Shown here in pieces: positions 46,131-54,390 of a stretch of 64,000 nucleotides of DNA. Source of the DNA: SBAX01 sp964646605 (GTDB taxonomy: Bacteria > Planctomycetota > Phycisphaerae > UBA1845); assembly GCA_964646605.1 (NCBI GenBank), contig CAZYEX010000006.1:124001-188000 (forward strand). The letters run 5' to 3'. Position 1 is the first letter of the stretch; the number at the start of each line of letters is the position of its first letter. Both the position numbers and the translations under genes were made by a program. The notes below the pieces were generated by a model. It did not search any database. It saw only the letters and a program-made list of their open reading frames with translations, and had not been told where the DNA came from.

Positions 46131-46158
46131 TTGACGACGGTTATTCGGACGATATACT
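46131..46158 (+). promoter_or_regulatory. sigma-70-type promoter for the PilZ gene
   Basis: TTGACG (46131-46136), a 16-base spacer and TATACT (46153-46158): a near-consensus -35/-10 pair in an otherwise G+C-rich window. Transcription would start near 46165, about 57 bases before the PilZ ATG at 46222. The preceding 45942-46130 contains AT-rich TGATATTACACTAGAATATT near 45940 and no gene. Confidence 0.6.
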
Positions 46159-46221
46159 CCGCGCTTGCGTTGGCGTCGTCCGCCTTGGTTGCGGCGGCGC
46201 TCCAACGGTGAGGACTCGTCT

Positions 46222-46626
46222 ATGCCCGCCACCATCGAACCTGCGATTCATGAACCCGCGCGCGAGGCGGATGCCCGTGCTTTCGCGGGCGCAAAGCGGC
46301 CCGTGGCCGATGAACGCCGTTTGGCCCCTCGTGTCCGCCGGCGTCTGATCGCCAACGTGGTCGGGCTGGGGGTCGATCGCATCGGGGAGTGCCTCACCAA
46401 TGACATCAGCGAGGGCGGTCTATACGTGCAAGCCCCGAGTGCGGCCGGTCTTCGCGTCGGACAGCGATGCGAAGTGGTGTTGTCGGATGAACCGGGCATC
46501 GGCGACCCCTCCCCCGTGAACGGCGAGCGGCGTTACGCGACGGTCATACGCACCGAACCGATCCAACGCGGCGCTTCGACGTTTGTCGGGGCCGGTCTTC
46601 GCTTCGACCAACCGTTGTTCCTCTAG
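46222..46626 (+). CDS. PilZ-domain protein
   Basis: A 134-residue protein whose C-terminal 100 residues fit PilZ. DERRLAPRVRRRLIANV contains the RxxxR half of the c-di-GMP site. TNDISEGGLYVQAPS is the second half ([D/N]xSxxG). GERRYATVIRTEPI and VGAGLRFDQP are the later strands. It should bind c-di-GMP and act on a partner controlling surface polysaccharide or attachment. The polyprenyl-phosphate sugar transferase downstream on the opposite strand is a plausible functional neighbour. Confidence 0.85.
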   Translation: MPATIEPAIHEPAREADARAFAGAKRPVADERRLAPRVRRRLIANVVGLGVDRIGECLTNDISEGGLYVQAPSAAGLRVGQRCEVVLSDEPGIGDPSPVNGERRYATVIRTEPIQRGASTFVGAGLRFDQPLFL

Positions 46627-46677
46627 AACCCTGGCACAACCTTTCGCAACCGACCGTGCGCGGACCGCACCGTCGTC

Positions 46678-48174
46678 TCAGCATGCGCCTCGCAGGAACG
46701 TGCCGACGGTGCGAAACAGGATGATCGTGTCGAGCTCGAAGGACATGTGTTTGAGGTAATAGAGGTCGAACTGGAGTTTTCGCTTGGCGTCCTCAATCGA
46801 GGCGCCGTAGCGGAAGCTGATCTGCGCCCAGCCGCTGAGTCCGGGCTTGACCAGGTGTCGCTCGGAGTAGTAGGGAACCTTTTCGGACAGCTCGGCCACG
46901 ATGTCGGGGCGCTCGGGACGGGGGCCGACGATGGACATATCGCCGATCAACACGTTGTAGAGTTGGGGAAGTTCGTCGAGCCGTGTTCGACGAAGAAACC
47001 GCCCCACCGCCGTAACCCGTGGATCGTTGGGCGAGCACCATACGCTCCTGCCGTTCTCCGCGTCGGTGCGCATGGTGCGGAATTTGTAGAGTCGAAACAC
47101 CGTTCCGTTTTGCCCCACGCGGGTCTGGGAATAGAACACCGGTCCGCGGTCGCAGAGCTTGACGGCCAGAGCAATCAGCGGCCAGAGCGGTGCGGAAAGG
47201 CACAATCCGACCCCCGCGGTGACCAGATCGATCACCCGTTTGAGCGTGCCGTGCTCGTCGCAGTGGACTTTCAGGTCGGCGATGAGAAACCAGGAGGGCG
47301 TGATTTCATCGACCAGGATCCGCCCCGTCGCCTTCTCATAGAAAATCGCCTCGTTGGTGACGCGGCAGCCGGATTGCAGACAGCGGACCATCCACTGCAT
47401 GACGTTGGCGTTCGCGGCGGCGTCGGGACCGACGACGATATCGGTGATGCGGCGGCGTGGGAGGTTGTCGAGCTGGGCCTCCATCGAACCGAGATAGAAC
47501 GGGTCATCGGGCTCGCGGGGGGCCGCATCGCCCGCGCTGGCGTATCCGACGAGTTGGTATTCGTGAAGGAACCCTTCGGAGCGGGCGCGTTCGAAGGACT
47601 GGAACAAGGCTCGGGAGCCGACCACGAGCAAGCCGCGGTGCATGTTGTGAACGGCCCACCACGCGGCCATTCGTATCGCCGTCCCACCGGCCAGGAAGAA
47701 CCCGAGTGCCACGCCGGATACCCGTCGGCTCACGGTGGAGTACATGAGCACGTAGATGATGCCGTAGGCCAGGACCGCGGTCGTTGTCGTAGTAAGTAGC
47801 AGGCGGGTGAGGATTCGGGCACGCCCCATGATCGTCTCGCGCTCGTAGAGCCCGAACACGAGGCTGGCGAGAATCACCGCGAAGGCGAAGATCGCCGTGG
47901 CCTGCCACAAAGCGACGTGCGGCGTCTCGACCAACGGGAACGGAGGAAACGCGGCGTAGGCGAGATAAACGCCAAGGCTGAGAATGCTGATGTCCGCCAG
48001 AAGCCAACTGGAAGGTGGAAGACGAACGAGGGTCTGGCCGACGAGTCTCACGCCGCGCGCCCATACCGCGGACGGCGTCCAGCGCGCGGGGAAGGTCCGC
48101 GCCACGGACAAGGACGGGAAGGCGGCGGCGGAGTCCGGTCCAGCCGTCGCTGCTGCGTTGGCGAATATGCTCAT
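46678..48174 (-). CDS. polyprenyl-phosphate sugar-1-phosphate transferase (exopolysaccharide, WcaJ/WbaP type)
   Basis: A 498-residue membrane protein. The N-terminal half has four to five TM segments (e.g. ISILSLGVYLAYAAFPPF, TAIFAFAVILASLVFGLYER). A Rossmann-like middle (HRGLLVVGSRALFQSFERA) follows, then one TM (DLVTAGVGLCLSAPLWPLIA). The catalytic bacterial sugar transferase domain has GPVFYSQTRVGQNG, YKFRTMRTDAENG, RRTRLDELPQLYNVLIGDMS, VGPRPERPD and KPGLSGWAQI. It starts exopolysaccharide or O-antigen repeat-unit assembly by loading a sugar phosphate onto undecaprenyl phosphate at the inner membrane. No polymerase or flippase is adjacent. Confidence 0.93.
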   Translation of the reverse strand: MSIFANAAATAGPDSAAAFPSLSVARTFPARWTPSAVWARGVRLVGQTLVRLPPSSWLLADISILSLGVYLAYAAFPPFPLVETPHVALWQATAIFAFAVILASLVFGLYERETIMGRARILTRLLLTTTTTAVLAYGIIYVLMYSTVSRRVSGVALGFFLAGGTAIRMAAWWAVHNMHRGLLVVGSRALFQSFERARSEGFLHEYQLVGYASAGDAAPREPDDPFYLGSMEAQLDNLPRRRITDIVVGPDAAANANVMQWMVRCLQSGCRVTNEAIFYEKATGRILVDEITPSWFLIADLKVHCDEHGTLKRVIDLVTAGVGLCLSAPLWPLIALAVKLCDRGPVFYSQTRVGQNGTVFRLYKFRTMRTDAENGRSVWCSPNDPRVTAVGRFLRRTRLDELPQLYNVLIGDMSIVGPRPERPDIVAELSEKVPYYSERHLVKPGLSGWAQISFRYGASIEDAKRKLQFDLYYLKHMSFELDTIILFRTVGTFLRGAC

Positions 48175-48360
48175 AGCTCGCGCACTTACAGGAAGTCCAT
48201 CGGAAACGTAGCGTGCGGGGCTGAGTTATCGGCATCCGACGCCAAGGCGGCCTAGGCTGTCGTCGGCCCGATAATGAGGCCGGATCGTGGCGGAAGCGAC
48301 GGGAATGTTTTTGGACCAGTGTCGAGGCGGACCGCCCGATATCCGCAAGGGTTGAGTGCC

Positions 48361-49122
48361 ATGCAACGTTATTGGGTCATCGCTTCGGCTGTGGTGTCGC
48401 TCTGCGGTTGCCATGCGCCGAAGCAGGAAGCGCCCCTTTGGACGGCGAAGCCGCGCGTGGAATGGAGTCATCTCGCGTCGCAGCCGGTCGCCGAGGTTCG
48501 CAACGAGTATCGCATTCTTGGGGGCGGTCCCACGCAAGGGTTGTTTCCCGCCAACCTCGCCGTTACGCGGGTGTCGTTGGAAACGGTGAAGGAGGACGGC
48601 GACACGTTGCAACCGCTGCTCTTTGCCGATCCGCGGAATGAATTCTTGCAATGGAACTCGGCGCTCGACGACCAAATGGCCGTGAGCGAGGTCTTTCCCA
48701 TCGCGCAGCGCGACTTGGGCGGCCGAGAGGCGGACCCGGCGCAGATCCTCGCCGCGTTCCGTGGTTTGCACGCGCGGCTGGGACTCTTGTATGCGGTCAA
48801 CGAAATGAGCCCTGACGAGACGGAAATGTTCGGGACGTTGTACGACACGGCGACAGCCGAGCCGATCGCGGCCATCCACGCTCAGGCGGTCTCCGTCCAA
48901 CCGCCCACGGACGAGGACGAGAAGCAGAAAGCGGTCAATCTTTGGGAAACGGACTCGCGGGCCTTGGTTCGCGCGAAGTTCGCCCGGCTCGTTCACACGT
49001 GCGTGCGGGAGTTGATTCGCAACGATGCCGCTCCCGTTATAGAGACGCCGACGGGCTGGACGCCGGCGGGCCCGATCCGCCCGGTGGAATGGCCTCCGCG
49101 ACACCTTCGCACGGCGCGCTAA
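48361..49122 (+). CDS. lipoprotein of unknown function
   Basis: A 253-residue protein with signal peptide MQRYWVIASAVVSLCGC; the Cys at 17 is a likely lipidation site. The mature part has WSHLASQPVAEVRNEYRILG, MAVSEVFPIAQRDLGGREAD, ILAAFRGLHARLGLLYAV and a helical stretch AKFARLVHTCVRELI. It is not recognised as any family; it may be an outer-membrane lipoprotein involved in assembly or lipid transport. It is divergent from the sugar transferase gene, and the VanZ gene follows 41 bases downstream. Confidence 0.7.
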   Translation: MQRYWVIASAVVSLCGCHAPKQEAPLWTAKPRVEWSHLASQPVAEVRNEYRILGGGPTQGLFPANLAVTRVSLETVKEDGDTLQPLLFADPRNEFLQWNSALDDQMAVSEVFPIAQRDLGGREADPAQILAAFRGLHARLGLLYAVNEMSPDETEMFGTLYDTATAEPIAAIHAQAVSVQPPTDEDEKQKAVNLWETDSRALVRAKFARLVHTCVRELIRNDAAPVIETPTGWTPAGPIRPVEWPPRHLRTAR

Positions 49123-49163
49123 AGCCGATCACCGACGAGGCCCCATAGGACGGCAGGCAACGT

Positions 49164-50750
49164 ATGGACCATCGCCGCCCACCTCATCTCGCCGCGGCGC
49201 TGCTCACCCGTTATCACGTTGAGCTTCTCGGTCTGCTGTCGCTGTTATTCATCCTCCAGGCAGGGCTCGTCCCCTTCGACTTTGATCTCGGCGGAACAGG
49301 GGCTGCGCACGGTCGGGCGCTGGAGGTGGTTACGTCCCGTTTCACCTTCCCGGATGTGGTGGCGAATCTGTTTCTTTTCGTTCCCTTCGGGGTGTTCGTG
49401 CAGTGGAGTCTATCACGAATGCTACGGAGCGGATTGGCGGCGCTGCCCATCACTCTGATTTCGGCTGCGTTTCTGAGCGGCGGGATGGAGTGGCTGCAAG
49501 CGTTCTCGCCGTCGCGGGTTTGTTCGTTGATCGACGTGATCTGCAACGTGATCGGGACGGCGGTCGGAGCGATCCTCTCCGTGGTCGCCCGATGGTTCAT
49601 CCCAGAGGTCATGGGAGGCGTCCTGTATGAAATTCGCGAGCGCCCCTCGGCGGCGCTGCTCAAGGCGTATTGCGGATTGCTGGTGGTGACGGCGCTTATG
49701 CCCTTTTCGTTCGGCTTCGATGCGCCGCGTTTGAAGAAAGCGGTACGGGAGTCGGTCTTTGTTCCCTTCGGAGTCAGCATCGCGGACCGCGAGGCCGCCG
49801 AAGGGGCGACAGCCGTCGGCGACACGCGGACGCTGACCATCTTGCGCTGGAAACGGATGAAAGCGTGGGGGCGTTGGGCGCTGGAAGGGGCGTCGTTTGT
49901 CGTACTGGTGTGGGGGATGCGGCATTTGTTCCGGCGTGAGTATGGGCTCAGCGCCAACGAATCGACGGCCGTCGCGTGGTGGTTGTCCGGGCTTTTCGCC
50001 CTGACCCTGAGCGCTTTGCAGTTTCCCGTTGTCACCCGCGGGTGCGACGCTACGGACGTTGTCTTTCGCCTTCTCGGCGGCCTCATCGGAGGATTGACGC
50101 ATGCGCCCCGTGCGCGCCGCGTCGCGCCGCTAGGGGGTCAAGCGACCGCGGCCTGCTGGGAGTCCCGGGCGCGGGTCTGTGCGGGAGCCGCCGCGATTTT
50201 CATAGTCTATTGCGGGTTGATCCCGCTGGAATTCGCACGACCGGAGGGCGGCGTGTGGGGACCGACCTCGGCATCGGCGTTCCTGCCCTTTATGGCCTAC
50301 TTCGTCACGCGGTTCGATCTGATGATGACCGACGTGATGGAAAAAGTCGCGGCCTACGCCGTGCTTGCGGCGGCGCTCTCCTTCGGATGGCGGCGGGTCG
50401 CGGGGCTCCCGATTTGGCCGCGTTTGCTGCGGATCACGGCCCTGACGATGCTCCTCGCGTCCGTGATCGAGGCCCTACAGATGTTCATCCCCGTGCGAGT
50501 GGTGAGTCTGACCGATCCGATTCTGGCAGCCACGGGCTGCATCGTCGGCGTCGTGCTCCACCACCGGGTTGTGTCGTTCTTGCAGTTTGCGCGATCCCAT
50601 GCCGTGGTCGATGGCGAGGGTCGTTTGGTTTCGTCGCCGCCGGCGGGCCATGCGAGCCTGCCCGACTCGCTTCTGGGATCGCTGTCGGAGCCCCATCCGA
50701 ACGCGCCGGTGGAACGCGTTCCGGAAGTGCGCGAGCGTCCGTTTCATTGA
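49164..50750 (+). CDS. double VanZ-like membrane protein
   Basis: A 528-residue integral membrane protein with two VanZ-like regions. The first (residues about 20-150) has VVANLFLFVPFGVFVQWSL and MEWLQAFSPSRVCSLIDVIC then NVIGTA. The second (about 330-480) has ICGLIPLEF-like YCGLIPLEFARPEGG, MEKVAAYAVLAAALSFGWRR and IEALQMFIPVRVVSLTDPIL. Between them are further TM segments (VVTALMPFSFGFDAP). VanZ proteins are linked to teicoplanin resistance or to surface assembly; the function here is not proved. Fusion of two domains is uncommon. It may belong with the EPS genes nearby. Confidence 0.8.
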   Translation: MDHRRPPHLAAALLTRYHVELLGLLSLLFILQAGLVPFDFDLGGTGAAHGRALEVVTSRFTFPDVVANLFLFVPFGVFVQWSLSRMLRSGLAALPITLISAAFLSGGMEWLQAFSPSRVCSLIDVICNVIGTAVGAILSVVARWFIPEVMGGVLYEIRERPSAALLKAYCGLLVVTALMPFSFGFDAPRLKKAVRESVFVPFGVSIADREAAEGATAVGDTRTLTILRWKRMKAWGRWALEGASFVVLVWGMRHLFRREYGLSANESTAVAWWLSGLFALTLSALQFPVVTRGCDATDVVFRLLGGLIGGLTHAPRARRVAPLGGQATAACWESRARVCAGAAAIFIVYCGLIPLEFARPEGGVWGPTSASAFLPFMAYFVTRFDLMMTDVMEKVAAYAVLAAALSFGWRRVAGLPIWPRLLRITALTMLLASVIEALQMFIPVRVVSLTDPILAATGCIVGVVLHHRVVSFLQFARSHAVVDGEGRLVSSPPAGHASLPDSLLGSLSEPHPNAPVERVPEVRERPFH

Positions 50751-50785
50751 ACCGCGCGTCCGGCGGTCCTACCTCACGGTCCGAT

Positions 50786-51406
50786 TCATTGCGTCTTGGC
50801 GCTCTTGAGGAAGGCGTCGATTTGCGCGGACCACTTTTCCATGGAGGCGGCGGGCCCGGTGGTGACGACGAAGTGTGGACCCTGGGGGTGATCGACGATG
50901 GCGGCGATCATGCGGTAGTCGGGTTTGGCGGAGTCGCGCATGGTGGCTTTGATCGACCCACTCATGTCCACGAGGGTCAGCTTCACCGGGCCGATCTCGG
51001 TCGTGGTGATTTTGGCGTCGGAGCGGGCGGCGGGCTGACCGTCGGGTTTGGCGACCTGCCCCACCCAACGGTCGATGTTGCGGTCGTCCATCTCCTTGCC
51101 CTTCATGTTGGGATAATGGGTGATGCGCACGGAGCCGTCGTCGCCGGCGGGGTCGGAGCGGGGAATCTTGTACACCGCCACCGGGGCCATCGGACCTTGC
51201 GGGGCTTCTTCACGCACCCAACCGGAGGGTACGGTCATCTTCAAGCCGGTTAGAGCCAAATCGGTGGCACTTGCGGAGACGGGCGGCGACGACGCCGCGG
51301 GCTTCGCCGGCGCAGGCGGGGCCGTCTGCGCCTGCACGCCACGCGATGCAACCACGATCGACAACGATCCCAGAATGACCCTACCGATACGCCGAGGTCC
51401 GTTCAT
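50786..51406 (-). CDS. secreted protein of unknown function
   Basis: A 206-residue protein with signal peptide IGRVILGSLSIVVASRGV then QAQ, and a Pro/Ala/Ser linker to about residue 48. The folded part (LTGLKMTVPSGWVREEAP, AVYKIPRSDPAGDDGSVRIT, VKLTLVDMSGSIKATM, HFVVTTGPAASMEKWSAQID) resembles PsbP or DUF1795-like single-domain folds. GGAGAAAG precedes the ATG. It is a single gene with no operon partner. The spacer 51407-51683 shows no gene. Confidence 0.7.
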   Translation of the reverse strand: MNGPRRIGRVILGSLSIVVASRGVQAQTAPPAPAKPAASSPPVSASATDLALTGLKMTVPSGWVREEAPQGPMAPVAVYKIPRSDPAGDDGSVRITHYPNMKGKEMDDRNIDRWVGQVAKPDGQPAARSDAKITTTEIGPVKLTLVDMSGSIKATMRDSAKPDYRMIAAIVDHPQGPHFVVTTGPAASMEKWSAQIDAFLKSAKTQ

Positions 51407-51683
51407 CTTACTTTCTCCGATCCGTTGAGTTCAGTTCCGCGCCGGTCGAGAAGACCACGGCCAAGCTGCGCTGGACCGTGCCGCCCCGTCTCGCACAGGT
51501 GATGGTAACGATGTGGAGCGCACGCACCAAGCGGCCCCGGCCTTTCCACGAGGGCTTCCCACGCGCCGGGGTGCCTCCGTCCCCCCGGTTTCGGCGTTTC
51601 GACGTTTCTGCGTTTTTGCGTCTCCCCCTTGCCCTGACCGCGCCGGCGTGGTAAAGTCACTGTGAATCTGTGAGGAGATTGCC

Positions 51684-51800
51684 GTGGTTTATCGAGGACG
51701 TATCAGGGACGGCCGGATCGAACTAGACGAACAGGTTCGACTACCCGAGGGTGCACCGGTCGAGGTCTCGCTGACGTGCGCTTCGACGACGATTCCATGA
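51684..51800 (+). CDS. mini antitoxin-like protein (Y-x-G-x-I-x-x-G motif)
   Basis: A 38-residue protein too short for standard gene finding. GTG 51684 is preceded by AGGAG seven bases upstream. MVYRGRIRDGRIELDE followed by VRLPEGAPVEVSL is the small beta domain that starts the antitoxin at 52212 (MTYKGHIRNGAVVLNEPVGL), so the two are related. It overlaps the downstream DUF2442 gene by 25 bases. Here it lacks the C-terminal helical part that binds a toxin, so it may be a truncated antitoxin or a stand-alone regulator. Confidence 0.6.
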   Translation: MVYRGRIRDGRIELDEQVRLPEGAPVEVSLTCASTTIP

Positions 51801-52009
51801 GCGTCGATCTGGCCGACGGGCGGACGATCACCGTTCCGCTGGTCTGGTATCCGCGCCTGCTAGACGCTACGCCCGAGCAGCGCCAAAAGTGGCAACGGTG
51901 CGGCGGCGGCTTCGGGATTCACTGGCCGGACATCGACGAAGACCTGAGCACGGAGGGCTTGCTCGCAGGGGCGCCCGCCCCGCGCAGATCAGAAGCGGCG
52001 AAGCGGTGA
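51776..52009 (+). CDS. DUF2442-domain protein
   Basis: A 77-residue protein starting with GTG 51776. MRFDDDSMSVDLADGRTITV, WYPRLLDATPEQRQKWQ and GGGFGIHWPDIDEDLSTEGL match the DUF2442 pattern, a small domain often found with DUF4160 or antitoxin-like partners in toxin-antitoxin-style pairs. It overlaps the preceding mini antitoxin by 25 bases. No DUF4160 gene is next to it. The role is unproven. Confidence 0.78.
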   Translation: MRFDDDSMSVDLADGRTITVPLVWYPRLLDATPEQRQKWQRCGGGFGIHWPDIDEDLSTEGLLAGAPAPRRSEAAKR

Positions 52010-52211
52010 GCCGGATGACACGCAGCGCGAACGTCTTGGTCTGGGCCTCTCCCGCTCCTGCCATTCGTTGCAGAGGATGCACCGATGTCGCACGCGAATC
52101 CTGATCGCTCCCGTGTCGGTGAAATCCGCTACGTTCCCGCCAAAGGGCTATGGTGCTGCTGGCAAAGGTGGGCGGCGGAAAGGTATAATGGGTTATGAGA
52201 GGAGTCTGACC

Positions 52212-52421
52212 ATGACCTATAAGGGACACATTAGAAACGGCGCTGTGGTGCTGAATGAGCCGGTGGGACTGCCCGACGGCAGCCAGGTCCTGATCCAGCC
52301 GGTCGAAGCGCCCGCCACCTTGGGCGAGCTATTCCGCGAGGTGGCCGGCAAGGGCAAGGACCTGCCCGACGACGGTTCGATCCAGCACGACCATTACATC
52401 TACGGGACTCCCAAGCGATGA
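52212..52421 (+). CDS. antitoxin of VapBC-type pair
   Basis: A 69-residue protein. The N-terminal part, MTYKGHIRNGAVVLNEPVGL then PDGSQVLIQPV, is a small beta domain. The C-terminal part, LGELFREVAGKGKDLPDDGS then IQHDHYIYG, is the usual toxin-wrapping segment of this PIN-toxin partner family. AGAGGAG lies 8 bases upstream of ATG 52212. It overlaps the toxin start in ATGA, so the pair is co-translated, antitoxin first. Confidence 0.85.
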   Translation: MTYKGHIRNGAVVLNEPVGLPDGSQVLIQPVEAPATLGELFREVAGKGKDLPDDGSIQHDHYIYGTPKR

Positions 52422-52828
52422 ACCGGGTCTTCGCCGACACCTCCTATTTCATTGCCGTCATCGTTCCCAACGACGTGGCACACGGGCGCGCCCAGGCTTT
52501 GGCCGGTCAGTCGTTGCACCTGATCACCACCGCCTGGATCATGGCCGAATTGGCGGCCTACCTTTCGCTCCCGCCTAACCGGGCGTTGTTCAACGGGCTT
52601 CTCGCCTCGTTGCGTGCCAATCCCGGCGTGGACTTCGTCCCCGCCACGCAGGAGCTGTTCGATCGCGGAGCCGAACTCTACGCCGCCCGAACCGACAAGG
52701 CCTGGAGTCTGGTGGATTGCATCTCCTTCGTCGTCATGCAGCGCGAAGGCCTCCCCAACGCCCTCACCGCCGACCACCACTATACCCAGGCAGGGTTCAA
52801 TGCGGTTCTGGCGGAGACGGGGAAATAA
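52418..52828 (+). CDS. PIN-domain ribonuclease toxin, VapC type
   Basis: A 136-residue PIN protein. NRVFADTSYFIAVIVPND gives the first catalytic Asp. TTAWIMAELAAYL has the conserved Glu. DKAWSLVDCISFVVMQREGL has the third acidic residue, and ALTADHHYTQAGFNAVL ends the fold (T-x-D-x-H-F-x-Q-A-G-F type). It cleaves RNA when free and is neutralised by the 52212-52421 antitoxin. It is not closely similar to the PIN toxin at 43242-43703. Confidence 0.9.
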   Translation: MNRVFADTSYFIAVIVPNDVAHGRAQALAGQSLHLITTAWIMAELAAYLSLPPNRALFNGLLASLRANPGVDFVPATQELFDRGAELYAARTDKAWSLVDCISFVVMQREGLPNALTADHHYTQAGFNAVLAETGK

Positions 52829-53002
52829 AGGCGAAGTGGCCGACACGGCGACTGGGCAGGGGCTTTTGCGCGCCGGGGCCAACTGATCCGACCCCCAAAC
52901 CCCGAAATCAGAACCCCAATCCGCCGGGCATGTTCCCACTGGTCGGAAACCCGCGCCGATCGGGGCGTAGACATGTGGAAGGACTCCGGCTAGGGATCAT
53001 GC

Positions 53003-53848
53003 ATGGGACGCAAGTTCGGATTCTCGTTCTCTTGGAAACGTGCAAGTGGACTATCTGCCGCAAAGGGACGGCTGTTACGGAATATTGTTATTCCGCTGAC
53101 TCGCTCCGGTCGGCAGCGCAAAGTCGGGCGGATGAAGACCGGCTGCAAAGACCTGTTCGGCATGCTATGCTTCGTGCTGGCGACGGTGCCGGGCCTATTC
53201 GCGCTGATCGGATTCATGGTAGACGACACCGGCGAGGGACGCGTTGTTGCCGGCGTGCTGGGCGGGCTTGCGCTGCTGTTGTTTGTGATCGGGGTATACG
53301 CGTTGGGGCATCAGGGCCCGCGTGACTTGACTCTCTCATCCCCAGCGAACAGCCCATCCACCAGACCGCGCACGGGTCTGCGCTATGATGTGGTCCGGGG
53401 GATCTTCGTGCGAGAGGAAGATCTCGAAAACTTTATCGTGAGAAACTGGGACCGACTCGACTTCGGTACTCCCCTGGAGTTCATCGGGCAGCAGGTCCCA
53501 TGCGCCCATCTCGGCATCATCAATGTGCTGGCACGCGACCGGGTCACGCGCGACTACGTGGTGATTGAGCTCAAGAAGGAAGAGGCCGACGATGTCGTGT
53601 TCGGCCAGCTCTCACGGTACATGGGCGGAATCGAACGGTACCGTGCGAAGATTGAGGGCGTAGGGGTCCGTGGAATCATCGTCGCGCATACGATTTCGTC
53701 AAGGCTTCGCGCGGCGGCATCGGTCAATCCCAAGGTCGGTCTGCGGCAGTATGTCTGTCTTTCTAAGGGGCAGTCGAGTGCGAGTCTGTCCCGACGCCTA
53801 CATTGTTCACCCGGTGACCTGATCCTGCTCCCCGGGACTGGCCATTAA
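53003..53848 (+). CDS. membrane-anchored NucS-like PD-(D/E)xK nuclease-fold protein
   Basis: A 281-residue protein. Residues 1-44 are a basic leader (FGFSFSWKRASGLSAAKG, PLTRSGRQRKVGRMK) seen in other hypothetical proteins. Two TM segments follow (about 51-71 and 79-101), then a cytosolic domain of about 150 residues. That domain fits endonuclease NucS: REEDLENFIVRNWDRLDFG, LGIINVLARD, YVVIELKKEEADDVVFGQL, RGIIVAHTISSRLRAAA. Glu189 and Lys191 of the E-x-K pair are present. The Asp expected in G-R-I-D-x-L is Asn174 (GIINVL), so nuclease activity is doubtful or altered. AGGGA precedes the ATG. It lies after VapBC in an accessory island. Confidence 0.75.
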   Translation: MGRKFGFSFSWKRASGLSAAKGRLLRNIVIPLTRSGRQRKVGRMKTGCKDLFGMLCFVLATVPGLFALIGFMVDDTGEGRVVAGVLGGLALLLFVIGVYALGHQGPRDLTLSSPANSPSTRPRTGLRYDVVRGIFVREEDLENFIVRNWDRLDFGTPLEFIGQQVPCAHLGIINVLARDRVTRDYVVIELKKEEADDVVFGQLSRYMGGIERYRAKIEGVGVRGIIVAHTISSRLRAAASVNPKVGLRQYVCLSKGQSSASLSRRLHCSPGDLILLPGTGH

Positions 53849-53889
53849 CATGGATGCATATGTGGGGCGGGGTGGCACTGTTGGGTGTG

Positions 53890-54165
53890 CCACTGCTCTT
53901 GAGCTTGCTGTTACCCACATCTTTGATAGCGTCCCGTTAGGGACGCGCGACAATAGCCCAGCGTTTCAACGCTGGGAAAACGGATCGTCCTACATCCCGA
54001 GTCCCGGAGGGACGACTGAAACGCTCAACCGTCCCTCCGGGACTTGGTTTGAACCCACTCGCCTCCCCCAGCCACGAATGGCTGGGCTATTTTCAGTGTG
54101 TCCCGCCGGGACACCATCACGCACGACCGCAAAAATGTGGGTAACAGCAGGCTCTTGAGCAGTGG
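53890..54165. mobile_element. 276-base MITE-like element with 36-base inverted ends
   Basis: The first 36 bases (53890-53925) and the reverse complement of the last 36 (54130-54165) match at 32 of 36 positions; both contain TGCTGTTACCCACAT. Inside are several hairpins: GCGTCCC...GGGACGC, CCCAGCGTTTCAACGCTGGG, CCAGCC...GGCTGG and GTGTCCCGCCGGGACAC. No protein is encoded. Hairpin cores are shared with family B at 1158-1183. The rest of the 53849-54390 spacer holds heptad-like ATTGG units at 54270-54305. Confidence 0.65.
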
Positions 54166-54390
54166 ACGTTCGTGAGCGGGAGTCTGGCGACGAGTCGATG
54201 ACCGTTCGGTCTGCGTTGTACCGTAGACGACTGCTGACACAGCAGTGGCACATGCATGCTTATCCGCACGCCAATTGGAAATCGGCGATTGGCAATCGGC
54301 AATGGACGTGTCCGCTTCCTCACGGGCGCGGCCCTGATTGACCGGTCGCTCGCGCTCCCGGCTCTGATGCGCCGGGCGGGTCGCGGTTGC

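Noticed and set aside
46070..46348. A plus-strand open frame MVRQMPGITQERTSELL... upstream of the PilZ gene
   Set aside because: It crosses a good promoter and runs out of frame into the PilZ gene; a short helical peptide there is possible but not supported.
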